DNA of 64,000 nt from Amoebophrya sp. A120 (taxonomy: Eukaryota; Sar; Dinophyceae; Syndiniales; Amoebophryaceae): contig CAJINV010000006.1 of NCBI GenBank assembly GCA_905178155.1, forward strand, positions 2,173,700 to 2,237,699. Direction: 5' to 3'. This document shows, piece by piece, positions 22,395 to 33,689 of this stretch. The position numbers were made by a program, and so were the translations under genes. Each line of letters starts with the position of its first letter. The first letter of the stretch is position 1. The notes beneath the pieces are model-generated. The model saw nothing but the letters and a program-made list of their open reading frames with translations. It ran no database searches and was not told the DNA's origin.

Positions 22395-25300
22395 TCACGC
22401 CTGTATACGACCCTCCTCCTTCCAGCTCCCCGGACAAAAGACCACCTGGGAGGGCGCTTTCAAAAAGATGCTTGTTTTCAGTCCCCGCTCCGGGTCCCGG
22501 ACCCGATTGCACACGTTCTGCATCCGCAGGGTTTCTTTCCCCATGGCGGGACAGACCGGTTGGTACTCCGGTGGTAGCAAGCTCGGTTTTGCACCGTGCT
22601 TCCCATTTGCCGGCTATGCGTTGCAAAAGTACCGTACTAGTAAGTAGAGATTTTCGCATGACAAATTGTCTCAGCATTACAAAGTAAATTCGTAATGCGG
22701 CTTTACCTTAAGCTTAACAACAAGATTTGTGATGCATAACTGCAACTAGTACGATAAACTTTGCGCTGGATACAACCTCCGGTGGTCCGACCAAATTACA
22801 CCATTGCAGGACGTAGTTGAAAGCGTGGGAGGTCTATTCACTGCAAAAGTATCGCACTCGTATAAATGCATTACAAATTTTCTCAGCATGAGAAGTCAAA
22901 TTTGTGATGCTGATTTACCTTGAGAAAAAGATTTGTAATGCATGATTACAATACGAGTACGGTACTTTCGCACTGGATAAGGTTTCGACAAATTCGTGCT
23001 TCAGAAATTTCATGGTCGACTCTAGAAAGGCATGCAATGCAAATTTCCCGTACATGTGCAAAATGCATGACAAATTTCGCTAACTTGCAGTGCTCAGCTT
23101 GTCATGCTAAAACTAGGATTGAAGGCAAGTTGTGTCAAGCATAAACTACATTTGTGCGTGTACGGGAAATTTACTGTGGATAAAACGACAGTTCAAAGTT
23201 TTCCTCCTGCTGATCCACGTTATAGTCCCCGTCTTCAGTACTTGTTTTCAACTTCCTTCCGTAGCAATTCACCACTTCGTCGTGCTGAAGCTCTTGTGCA
23301 TTGAAAAAATATCGCACTTGTAGAGGTACTTCTGGTAGAAATCGCATGACAGATGTTTTCCTCAGTTGTACATGAGAAGTGAGTCTCTCATCATGCTGAC
23401 TGATCTTGAGACCGAGATTTGTAATGCATGACAGCGATAAAAATCATAATATACTCCTAGTATTACGATACTTTTACCATGCATAAACCTAGCTCCTCGA
23501 CAATCTTGCGGTGCAGCAACACCGACTCCCGTTCTAGTAGTTCCATCCGGACGACGAAATTCGTTGCCGAATGCTTTTTAAAATCGTTGGAATTCGCTTC
23601 TTCGATGGCTGCGCGGACGCGTTCTTCCTTCCCCGCATTGAGAACTTCGAAAATGCTGGAGGCGAGAAATTCTCCTGTGCAAAAGCATCTTCGCACTCGT
23701 ATTTCTTCTACTAGCGTTGACGCATGAGAAATCTCTATCTCAAAGTAAATCAGCATGACAAAGTCCGTTTGTCATGCTGAGCACGTTTGTAATGCAAAAA
23801 TTTCAACTACTAGACAGAAGTGCGATACTTTGTTTTGCAAGTCATAGAAACTCCCCGAACGGCTTGGCTTCCGCGGCTTCATCCTGCTTCACGTCTGGAA
23901 TCAAAACGAACGACTCGTACAGGTTGCTAAACAGCGTTTTCGCTTCATCTGGGAAGTATTTCCGGATTTTTTTCCGGGTGGAAAGTGTCTCGTAGTAGTG
24001 ATCCGCAATTGGTTGCAAGTCCTGGACGGAGTTGATTTGTTTTCCGTTCACAACATGCGAGGAGGAGGAGGGCGCGGCCTGTTGTTCTACAACTTGTTGT
24101 GTAGAAGTGGGCATTTTGTACTGCAAACTCGGGTAGCGGCCGCCGAGCCACTTTTTGAACCGCCACTTCTATGAGGTGCAAAAGCATCGTACTAGTATAA
24201 ATCGCATGAGAAATCTCCTCAGCATGAAAAACCAAAATTTGTATTTGTAATGCGGATTTCACTTGAGAAAGAAATCTGCAATGCATGAACGCGATTACTA
24301 CGAGTGCGATACTTTGGCACAGGATAACTTTCCGCTCGCGCCAATCATGACGATAGAGAGGTAGGGCTTTGATGGCTTTCTCGAAGGTAGTTCTTGCTTG
24401 TTCGTTTTTTTGTTTATCATCTTCCCCAGGTGGCCGTCGTGGTCGAGACCCAGGATGTTCTGAAAGTAGACCTGCTTCAAGGTGTCTGATCCGCAGCGCT
24501 CGACGAATTTTCTGAAGTCGGCACCAATGTCCCAGATTATGCAATGCAAAAGCACTATCGCAGTCGTAGACTAGCTAGTAATCGCAGGCATGCATTACAA
24601 ATCTAGTTCCCGAACTCAATCCGCATTACAAATCACATTTGTTATGCTGACCCAAGAATTTGTATTGCAATTTCTACTAGTAGAGCGATACTTTTGCCAT
24701 GCATACAGATCTTGAAGCCGCTAAACACCTGGTCGGGGTCGTGCAGGGAACGAATTTTTTTCGTGGGGTCTTCGGCGGCGGACCCGATCTGTATGCCGCC
24801 GTGCTCGTAGTAAAAGGGCACGTAGTCGTAGGGGTTGTACTGGTCTCGCCGCATGTAAGCGTGATACAGTTCCGTGATAGCGTCTTGGTTCATTTTTTGG
24901 TTCTGCGCGGCCGCGGCCCGGTGAGTTCTTTATCCTGCGCAAAAGTATCGGATAGTCGTACTACCATACTAGTTATCGCAATCATGCAAGACAAATGGCC
25001 TGCCAGCATGACAAATCCCATTTGCACGACAAATTCCTGTTGCCATGCTGAGCAAACTTGTGTTGCAATTCCTACTGACAAGAAGTGCGATGCTTTTGCA
25101 ATTCATAGAGTTTTCATCCCGTTCCCTGTTCTTTCCGCTTGCTGGTCGCCGCCTCGTGGAACGATGTGTCGCTGCGGTTGGTGCTGTCCATGCTCCAGGC
25201 CTTTTCTAGTCATTCCCCCCGGGTTGCGCAGCTCCTCGCCCGCAGCTCCCTCTTCGCCCTCCGTCAGGTGGATTTGCGGTAGCGGCGAACCAGCCCCACC

Positions 25301-26809
25301 GCTAGAAGCTGTATGCATTATGCAAATATGTCCGGGCCCACATCTGGATAAAAGTCATACTAAGGCCTGTGTGCCGAGCAAGCAGCGTTTGACACGGTAT
25401 GACCGCATCACACACAAGCTTTTCGGGCCTTGGTTTTCCGAAAACTTCACAGGTATTTAGCATGGCAAACTGAGCTTCACAGCATGAGAAAAAAGCTCGC
25501 CAACCCTCGCAAACCCTTCATGCAATACAGATCATGGCGTGATGCAACTTCCGCATCACAAACCCAGGCCCAGACACTTCTAATTTGCAATGCATAAGCT
25601 CCGCTCGGTGAGAACAGGTCGTGTCCGTGAAACCCACCGCGTTCTGGTTGAAAATGGTCGCGTATCCTGTGCAAAAGTATTGTATCGCACTAGCAGAGCT
25701 TGCATCACAAATTTTTACGTATAGTGTGTTCAATGAAATTTTTTATCCTGCTTTCCCTATAGGAAGCAGATTTCTCATGCAGTATTGCAACTTGATTGTA
25801 CATAGTCGTAGCACGATATTTTAGCCGTGCATATTCAAGTCGGCGAACAGCGTTTTCGATCCTGCAGGCTTTCGAAGTTCCTGACCAGTGGACGAAATAA
25901 ACGGGTTCGACGATCCGAAACTTCCCTATCCACAGAAAAAAACCATTCCCATCCTTAGTTGGCATGACAACCGCTGGCCCTGATGCAGGTTTGGCATTAC
26001 AAATTGGATGGAAATTTATGTGTGTTTCTTTGTGGATATTCCCGCTGCCGCTGCCGCATATGCAATGTAAATTTGCCGCACATGTACAAAATGCATGACA
26101 AATTTTGCTAACTTGCAGTGTGCAACTTGTCATGCCAGACTAGGATTGAAGGCAAGTTTTGTCATGCAGAGACAGCATTTGTACGTGTACAGGAAATTTA
26201 CTGTGGATACCGCACCGTGTTGCATCATCAGCTCCACATCGGGGTGAACTGGGTGTAGTCCCTTGGATGTTCCGTCATCGAATGCAAACATGTCTCCTGG
26301 GTCTGGAAACTTGTAATGCTGAGTTGTGAATAGTGAGTGCTCTGTAATGCACAGCCAAGCATGAGAAATATTTGCGGGAATATAGTGTTGTGCTTTCGCT
26401 TTTCCGCATGACAAATTGCATTGTTGCATGACAAGCAAAAGGGTCTCTTCTTGGACACGCATCACAGACTTTTCATTCATGCCAGACAAGCATGACAAAC
26501 CTTGCATCCTTCCAGACCCAGACATATTTGCAATTCATATCCGTATTGGTGCGACAAATGCTGCAGGAGAACGTCCCCTACCTCGTCGGCCACGGCAGTG
26601 AAGGACAGGAGGAGATGGATGACCACGGGGAAAATAAAGCGGAAATGCAGTCGGTTGGGTAATTGAAACGGACGAAGCTGGAGTAGTAGATCAAGGGAAG
26701 CACCAAGGGACAGCATCTTTATTACAGCGGTCGACGTGGCAGCTGCAACTGAAACGAAAAAAACGATCGCGGCGCCGGAACTACAACTGAATCGTTGTTC
26801 CTTGTCCAC
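22395..26809 (-). CDS. Conserved-looking protein of unknown function, about a dozen introners
   Basis: The exons can be chained across introners B12, C5, F1, A21, B11, A20, A19, A18, A17, A16, C4, A15 and A14 with the reading frame largely preserved. The N-terminus has a hydrophobic stretch (FIFPVVIHLLLSFTAV), starting either at 26809 or at the internal Met about 26716. The middle is dense coding sequence, for example NQDAITELYHAYMRRDQYN, FRKFVERCGSDTLKQVYF, LGLDHDGHLGKM and HYYETLSTRKKIRKYFPDE. The C-terminus ends with CPAMGKETLRMQNVCNR and VVFCPGSWKEEGRIQA before a stop at 22395. I do not recognise a family; the charged helical character and lack of a catalytic motif would fit a structural (possibly axonemal) protein, but that is a guess. 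One exon between C5 and F1 contributes only about 15 bases. The frame across A21 needs a register that I could not confirm. Confidence 0.6.
22615..22772. mobile_element. Family A introner A14
   Basis: Family A ends with diverged right end; no duplication; unassigned gene at 22.4-26.8 kb. Confidence 0.78.
22835..22979. mobile_element. Family A introner A15
   Basis: Family A ends; duplication AGGTC/AGGTT; unassigned gene. Confidence 0.84.
23031..23182. mobile_element. Family C introner C4
   Basis: Family C ends (AAATTTCCCGTACATGTGC, GTGTACGGGAAATTTACTG); duplication AAAGG/AAACG; unassigned gene. Confidence 0.85.
23295..23485. mobile_element. Family A introner A16 (diverged)
   Basis: Family A interior and right end with a degraded left end; boundary approximate; unassigned gene. 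Confidence 0.7.
23671..23846. mobile_element. Family A introner A17
   Basis: Family A ends; duplication GAAAT/GAAAC; unassigned gene. Confidence 0.82.
24170..24326. mobile_element. Family A introner A18
   Basis: Family A ends; duplication ACTTC/ACTTT; unassigned gene. Confidence 0.85.
24538..24705. mobile_element. Family A introner A19
   Basis: Family A ends, exact duplication CAGAT; joins SGFKIWDIGADF in frame; unassigned gene. Confidence 0.9.
24931..25107. mobile_element. Family A introner A20
   Basis: Family A ends; duplication not exact; unassigned gene. Confidence 0.82.
25312..25596. mobile_element. Family B introner B11 (diverged)
   Basis: Diverged family B ends; duplication AGCTG/AGCTC; unassigned gene. 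Confidence 0.8.
25663..25833. mobile_element. Family A introner A21 (diverged)
   Basis: Family A left end clear, right end degraded; no duplication; unassigned gene. Confidence 0.75.
25927..26038. mobile_element. Family F introner F1
   Basis: Starts TATCCACAGAAAAAAACC and ends with TTTCTTTGTGGATA, exact duplication TTCCC; unassigned gene. Confidence 0.87.
26059..26209. mobile_element. Family C introner C5
   Basis: Family C ends, exact duplication CCGCA; unassigned gene. Only 20 bases separate it from F1. Confidence 0.9.
26276..26539. mobile_element. Family B introner B12
   Basis: Family B ends (first bases mutated to CATCG), exact duplication TCCGT; interior matches B3; unassigned gene. 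Confidence 0.88.
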
Positions 26810-28870
26810 GTTTTAAGTACGCGTAGAGAATCTCAATCTGAATTGATTCAGCTTAGTCACTTCTCATCCATTCATATTCATTCTTGAAGACTTCTTTCAC
26901 GAAAGTTGATGTACAACTACGAATTATACCACCTGCTTCAACGCCCGGTGCTACGTAGTACCTACTAAACTTTACTTCCTTTCCCTGGTCGACGTCGACC
27001 TAGTAACTACGTATTACTATTTTTGAAAACGATGTTTTTTGATGAGGAGGAGCAAAAGCGCACTGTTACTTACTTTTCACAACACAACGTCTACAAACAC
27101 GAGGAAGCAATAACCATGACTCCGAGGTCGCTGGTGGATCAACGAAGCTGCACGACCACAGCCGAAAATGCAAGGCTCAGTAGATGGCAAGCAATGGTCA
27201 TGGACATGGTGTGATCTTCGACGTGATCTACTTTTAATTTTTCCTCGCGGTTGAATCTCTTCAATATCAATGGATCAACATGCTAGGAACGATGAAAACG
27301 AAGACAGCTCGTGAGGAACACGACTTTCACTCATACGAGGGCACAAGGCAGCAACTACTTGCAGTAGTGCGCCGCAGGGAACGTTTGCCCCTGTTTGGCA
27401 GCAAGAAGCGCTGTCCTTTGGATTTTTGTCTTTCACACCGGCGGGAAACAATCACGCGAAAGAAATGGTTCTAGTACTTGACACAAGCGTGCCAGGAAGC
27501 CAAGTTATTCGAGGTGCTGCAAAGTGTCAACTTATTCGAAAACAGTTTCGTCTACAGTTTCCACAAGCCAAGTTATTCGAGTGTCAACGTTATTCTTTTT
27601 TCTTCCGCATCTACAGTTTCGATGTAGTGGAGTTCACCTCACCTGTCTGATACAGTTAGCATAGACTTAGAATGTACGCTAATAGCGGTGTTGTTATAGG
27701 TGAATTTTGATTTTCCGCTCCAGGAGTTGCAGCTAGCTTCTACTTCTTGTCTCTGACTTTCGCTGTCGTTCTTGGCTCTGTCCTCTGTACTAGGGACAGT
27801 AGAAGAGTTACTTTCCATTTCCTTCCTTTGTTTTCTTTCTGTGAGAGTAAGTACCCTATTGCCCTCTCGGTGTATCTGTAATCTAAATGTAGGGATACTA
27901 CCTATCAAATCTGAGCTCGCTCTTTCAATTTCAATTTTCTTTGGAAATAGAAATTGAAAAAGAAATTGATTTTCTTAGGGATGGTAAAATCAATTATTGT
28001 TATTGACGAGTACGCATACAATCTTCAAAATTATCTCTTACTGTGCTGTATTCTCAAGGTAAACCCGTCCTCCGAGACAAATCTTGGCGTCTTTCTTCGA
28101 AAGGGATAAAAGACCGGGGATGCGGTCCTGTATCCTTCCACAACTAGCTTCCTTCGGGCACTACGGGTCGTACTTACATAAAAGAGTTTGGGTAGTTTCT
28201 GTTTTCTTCTTTATTGCTGAGTAGAAGTTTTTACAAGATGCATTTGCGTATTGCAGCATTTTAGATAGACGTGATTAATTTCTCCATAGTTCAACAAGCT
28301 CTACTCGGGAAGACAACAACATTCCAGCGGACTAGACATTTCGAATCGGACCTTCTGCACGAACGTGAATGCCACCTCCGCTTTATTTTGCTGCAAGTGC
28401 AACCACGAGTGAGATAAGCTGAAGAAAATTTTTTGCGAATGTTAAGATTAAAGAAACGAGAAACACAGGTCAAGATTAAAAGGAAACATCTGTATCCGGC
28501 TATTTTGTTGGTGCAATATTATTTGAGAAGTTCGAAACAAAGATGTAAACGTATCTGCAATATCAATTCGAATCAACAGGGAGGGCACGTACTACGAAAC
28601 AAAGTTTTAAACGCACGGTGGCTTGGTACATGAGACCCGCTGTGTTTTTCCACCGCTTCGAGTCTTCTAGAAAGTTGGGTTTCAAGGATTCGGAAAAGTA
28701 GGAGGGCGCACGTAAACAAAAACAAGGGAACCTATGCGGGTTGCTTGTTTGTTTGTGGTGCTAGTACAGGTGGTAGCTCTAACAAATACAAAACGATTGC
28801 TGAGGACTAAAGATGAGCTCAAGATGACCTGATCGTAGAGTGACCGCAACGAGCAGTGGCTTTGGCCACG

Positions 28871-29305
28871 TCAAACTACTTCTGTAAAAATCTCATAATT
28901 GAAACAACCTTTACTTTTTGGAAACTCAAACTCGAACCGCTTGATGGCAATATTGTAAATATAAAAATCGTATTCGGTATTTTCGTTGTAAAACAAATCT
29001 AACTCATCTGTGCACAAATGTAGTCGAGCGTACCCGTAGTTGCAGCTCCTGCTAGTATCTGTGTAAAACCAACAGGGCAATTTGGTTTCGCTGTGCGCAG
29101 GAGCGAATGGCTGTGCAAGATATTTCAAGTCAGAAAATCGTGAGTGTTGTGGAACTCCTGAATAGAATACCGTAACATGTAAATTTTTATTGTAAACTTT
29201 CTTGGAAAACGAATTTATAGAGTTACTAAGTGACCCAGAGAGGCAGGTACTTTGCAAGCTCTTAGTTGTCAAGCTCTCCTCTGGGAATACGAATATCCCA
29301 GTCAA
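28871..29305 (-). CDS. Orphan hypothetical ORF
   Basis: A 144-codon frame with a balanced composition and long stretch lacking low complexity (for example VFYSGVPQHSRFSDLKYLAQ and YNENTEYDFYIYNIAIKRFE). That makes it more protein-like than other frames in this stretch, but no domain is recognised and there is no intron evidence. Confidence 0.3.
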   Translation of the reverse strand: MTGIFVFPEESLTTKSLQSTCLSGSLSNSINSFSKKVYNKNLHVTVFYSGVPQHSRFSDLKYLAQPFAPAHSETKLPCWFYTDTSRSCNYGYARLHLCTDELDLFYNENTEYDFYIYNIAIKRFEFEFPKSKGCFNYEIFTEVV

Positions 29306-29701
29306 GTTTTGTAAACCTTTAAGTATTTTTTTGTAGGGCTATTGTTGAACAACTGGAAACACATATCGAGCTCTCAGCTCTGAACCACCGTGGCATAATT
29401 GTTTTTCTAGAGTCGAGGATTTGTAGTTGAGACTAAACCTGAAGCTGAACAGACGAACCCTGTGTAAAGTAAACCTAAACGTGGTATCATATATAGCGCT
29501 GCGATTGCTATCTAGTGCTTGATCCTTAAATCTGCTACTCATCATCTGCCGGAAACTTTTCGAACCTCCGTCACTGCACGATCTAAATCAATCGATTATC
29601 GACCAGAAAACCAAAACTTGTCAGGGTCAAGAAAATTGCACACTTCGGTAATTTGCCGTGAAACTACGCAGGCGAATTTTTCAGTACTACTAATTTGCAG
29701 G

Positions 29702-30049
29702 CTATGACTGACATATAACATCATGTAGCATTACAAATGCAAATTTTATTTCAATTTTCTCGGACGCTGGCAAGTTGATATTTCTGGTCACACTGCATAT
29801 TAACATTCTGTCTTCGCCGACACCAAATTCACAACACCATCTCCTCATTGCATGTTCGAGAAACAGCCGCCTTTCTTGCTCTGTCCTAAACCGCCTACTG
29901 AGCCTATGGATTGCAACTATGTCGGCAGGTCTGGTGGAAATTTGTAACGGTTGCAGGTGGCTGGTGCCTTCGAAACGAGTAAACCACTTTCCAGCGGAAC
30001 CAAGCATGACAAGTCCTTTAAATGGTGTCCCATGCCTAGTTGTGCGCAA
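29702..30049 (-). CDS. Orphan hypothetical ORF
   Basis: A 115-codon frame containing a charged, helix-like stretch (RLSRRFRTEQERRLFLEHAM) next to RRWCCEFGVGEDRMLI. An overlapping plus-strand frame is equally open, so the coding strand is uncertain. No domain is recognised. Confidence 0.2.
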   Translation of the reverse strand: MRTTRHGTPFKGLVMLGSAGKWFTRFEGTSHLQPLQISTRPADIVAIHRLSRRFRTEQERRLFLEHAMRRWCCEFGVGEDRMLICSVTRNINLPASEKIEIKFAFVMLHDVICQS

Positions 30050-31187
30050 TACAGCATGCGTTCTTGGACTACAGACCGATGCGGTGCTTTTGTCTGCTTC
30101 GCAGTACTAGAGGTTCTGGTTCTACAGCATCAATGCAAACCATGGAATACTTACAAGTTACAACATTCTATTGCACACAGACTCAGAGAACATAGTTGCA
30201 AAGGATACGAAAATTCAATTTTCGATTAACGTCCGCCGTACTTGATCTTGAAATTTTTGGAAGTCCACCGTACAATATAACTACCTGTAGAAGATTGTCA
30301 TTTTTGTTTTGAATTTTAATTAAGCATACTATATCATGCTTGTTCTAAATCTAGCATGTGATGTGCAAATACATTCATTGCGTTCTTTCCGTTTGAGATT
30401 CAGTAGTCGTTATGCATCACACGTAGGTAAATCCACTATCCACGGTGCAGCACATGACAAAGCTGTACCAGTATCGTTCCGTCCCACGACCGCATCAACA
30501 ACACCTCGCCCAGCTGGAACTCCAAGCTTGCCGATAAAAGTAAAATCTACTAAATCGTCTAACATCTTCCAGGTTCTTCAATAAGTTCGCTCCCGCAAGA
30601 GTACAGCAAGGTCGCTTGCTTGGAAAATTGAAATTCCAGTTACCTCCGCAACCGATCTATTCCTTCGTGCTGGTGGTCTCGTCTAAAACGTCGCTAATAC
30701 TGATACTCGATAAAATCTTCGATTGCCGGCACCGGGTCCTTGTTTTTATTGTGAAGATTGGTTTACTGAGTATCAGATATCACGTGTGCGCGTGGCTTAC
30801 TTCTTTTGCATGACAACGTCAAATTCCAATCATGCTGAAGTTGCTTATGTTATTGAAGACAGTGCAACAGATTTTGCAAGACAACAACAACTGCAACTCA
30901 GAATCAAAGTACCTTTCCTATAGATAAGTAACTTTTCCTTGCGGTCTCCCGACAACGATTCCGGATGTACACAAGCGAAAATTATCGGCTCAACAAAAAT
31001 CGATGCTTCGTCTCGAAAACTGGTGTACGGTTGGTGACGACAATGTCAATGTCGTCGACAATGTCAATGCCGTCATGATGAAAGATGGTGTACTAGCGGA
31101 AGTTCTTGTGAGCAGATGCGCCGAGGACTGCAGCTGAAGTGACTGAGTTCTTACAGGTGGAAGAAAACGGAGGAGAACGTGTAAGTG

Positions 31188-31320
31188 TATCCATTGTTGT
31201 AAATAATTCCCCGCGGTCGTACACGCACGTACAAATTCTTGCATGACAATTGATTATCTACATCTTTATTGTATTCGCGCATGACACGTGCCGGCTTCGT
31301 AATCAAAGTTGCAAAAAAGA
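31188..31320. mobile_element. Left half of a probable family C introner split by the 11.4-kb element
   Basis: It starts TATCCATTG and contains GTAAATAATTCCCC and GTACACGCACGTACAAAT, similar to the family C terminus. The matching right end (GTACGGGAAATTTATTTTAC then ATA) is at 42764-42835 on the other side of the 11.4-kb element. Rejoined, the element would be about 210 bp, near family C size. No exact 5-bp duplication is visible at its outer ends, so this is a probable call. Confidence 0.5.
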
Positions 31321-31520
31321 TATGGCGGCGTTAACTACTTCACTTCTAACTATTTCAAATTTTTTGCTTGAGGTAAAAGCATCCCCTTTATATAGGTAGT
31401 TAAAGTAGCTACTTTAAATAGCTACTTTAAGTAGCTACATCATTAATTGTAGCTGATTTGTAGAGAAAAGCTCGAATCCGTCTCCACGACGCTGTGCTGC
31501 CACGGACTTGTCTCGGAACG
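31321..31520 (+). repeat. Left 200-bp terminal inverted repeat
   Basis: Nearly identical to the reverse complement of 42559-42758. It begins TATGGCGGCGTTAACTAC, contains an internal self-complementary run of TAGCTACTTTAA-type units (about 31400-31440), and ends CTTGTCTCGGAACG. Confidence 0.93.
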
Positions 31521-31899
31521 CTTGCCGGAGATGTCCATGGTTCTGGAATACACGCACTAGACAAGCGAAAAAACCTCGGCTCCAGCCCTACTGTATCGGT
31601 ATAGAGGACAAGTTTGACACCTAAGACACAGACAGAAGACTACTACTCGGGGAGAGATGCTGGAGCTAAAATGGGGTCGGTTCTGCAGGGTGATATTGTG
31701 AATGGTACAGCCTATTGAGTACATAAATTGCGTGTTGAATTTAGTGCATTTTCAGGCCTATTATATCTTCTCACAGCATTGCTCTTGCCCCTCAAAAACC
31801 ATACTCATCATCCCGACTTATTCTGCGATTTTTGGATCTCGAAGATTGTTGCGAGTTGCCCTGTATTTGATTGGTTATCTTGATCTGAACACCCACAAA

Positions 31900-33195
31900 A
31901 TGGGGACCCGTCCTCACTCGATTGAAGGCAAAGGATTGACAAAATTTATAGAGCTTGTTTCTGATGACTTCGAGGTAATGCGTGGGCTCGAGCTTCGGGC
32001 GGACATTTTCATTCGTCAACGCGTTCCAGTATTTCGAGGTGGGCGGCAAACTGCAGAATGGATGGCGATTCAATTGAAGATCTGCAGCACAAGAGCCATG
32101 GCTTGGAAACGCAAGATGCGCATGATCTTGCGCGACGATCACGACGTTTTGCACAACATCATTCTGCTAGGTGTGCCACTTGATGGAGGAAAATGCTTCG
32201 TGCATTTGGTTCATCGACATTTGCCTTACGAGCAATTCGACATGGACAACGTCCGCCACAACTGCACCCCAGCCCACCACCTGGGCCGTCGGCTGCTGCA
32301 GATCCAGAACAGCGGCTCCACGCCGCTGATGATTGAGCCCTCCCGCCCACATGTTTATAGCCGGGCGACTTTGGTGGAGAATGATGCCCGCAAAGACTTT
32401 CACAGAATGCTCCAGAAGGCCGGAATTCGGTACGAAATGGGGCCGCGAGAGTACGGCGCTGTCGATGGATTACTTTCACTTGCCGACGCTCCAGACCGCA
32501 CATTTCGGGCGCAAGAGAAAGCTCTGTCTCTCCGTGCTGATGATGAAGGAGATGCAACTTTGGCGTTGCGTTGCAGTCTACGCAGGTACCAATGTTGTTG
32601 CTGTTTTGTCCTATTTGGCGTTGATCGGCTGAAGTTCCAATCACAAAGCAACAAACAACACCAACAGGTCCAGCGGAAACGTCTACACAGTAGAAGACGC
32701 GGACTACTTGCTCCTCCATGCCCTGGACCGCCATAGATGTGCATGCGATGATCCCCACATAGTCGGGCGCGCTTTGGTGTCCTTTGCAGATTTGGACGCC
32801 CACGGTTACTCGAAAAACAAGAGGAAAAGGCATAGTTGTAAAAAGGCTTCTGAGTATCATTGGCACTACATAATTCTAGGTGTGTAAGGCTAATATATGC
32901 TAGCACTGACATCTATGAAAAGAGGGGCAATTACACATACAGGACGGAGGGGATTTCGATGCTGTCAATCTATCCTGAAGTAGATGGCATTAAAGCCCCA
33001 CGATCAACATGGCTGGAAGACCGATATCACGACCGACGACATGTTGCTGCTGCTATCAAGACCGAGCTTCAGCGCGCGAACGAAATCAATACCCGACGAA
33101 GTCTACGTGAATCAGATGCGGACGAAGATGATGCACGAACCGACGAGTCGTGGCTTGGTAAACTGCTGGACATGTTTCCTTGGGTCTTCGAGTAG
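31900..33195 (+). CDS. Element gene 1: unknown protein
   Basis: Exon 1 is about 31900-32585 and exon 2 is 32668-32879, joined by a canonical GT-AG intron that keeps one frame, giving ...LALRCSLRR joined to SSGNVYTVEDADYLLLHALD. A third exon after a GTGTGTAAG donor is ambiguous: an acceptor at 32942 runs into TAG at 32981, while one at 32980 gives an open frame to 33195 (ending LLDMFPWVFE). An upstream in-frame Met at 31702 is possible. The protein is charged and globular looking, with Cys/His pairs in exon 2 (RHRCACDDPH). I recognise no family. It lies just inside the left TIR, transcribed inward, and could serve the element. Confidence 0.5.
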
Positions 33196-33689
33196 AGCGA
33201 CCAACTACAACTACCGAGCAGTGCATGTACAGCATCCGACTTCATCGGCGGTCGAACATCCCCACTACATGGACTAGAACACGCAGAAAGGCGACAGTGA
33301 CAAGCTTAGCATTTCAGTTTTTCAACGCGGTGATACGGCGGCACAGTGTTGCCAACACAAATTCTCGCTTTGATTACTGTGTGACTCTTTCTTTATTTTA
33401 TTTTACTTCTACTCCTATGTCTTTCGTTGTAGTCGGGCGCTGTACTAAACTGCGAGGTTGAAAGTTTTGCACTTCTTATTTTTGTTGTTTTGTAGCAGTT
33501 TTGATCCTTTTCCATCTACTATTAGTCACTATCACTTTTACTTTGTTAGTCATGCAGTCTGATGCTAGTTTCATTTGTTTTTCACAGAATAAAAATAGTG
33601 TAGTCGAACTGAATAATTAATAGTAAATTTTTGCAACACTCACTAGTAAAACGCGCGACAATTATTTCAACCAAAAATATTTTGACAAT

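Larger units (their letters stand above)
26810..31187. other. Gene-poor, introner-free stretch
   Basis: About 4.4 kb with slightly lower GC. It contains no introners of families A-F and no chainable exons. Open frames of 90-145 codons occur on both strands, the best being 28871-29305 (minus). The region may include decayed genes or regulatory DNA; nothing specific can be assigned. Confidence 0.4.

Noticed and set aside
32159-32866. 235-codon minus-strand ORF
   Set aside because: It lies opposite element gene 1, whose two exons join in frame at a canonical intron; the antisense frame has no such support.
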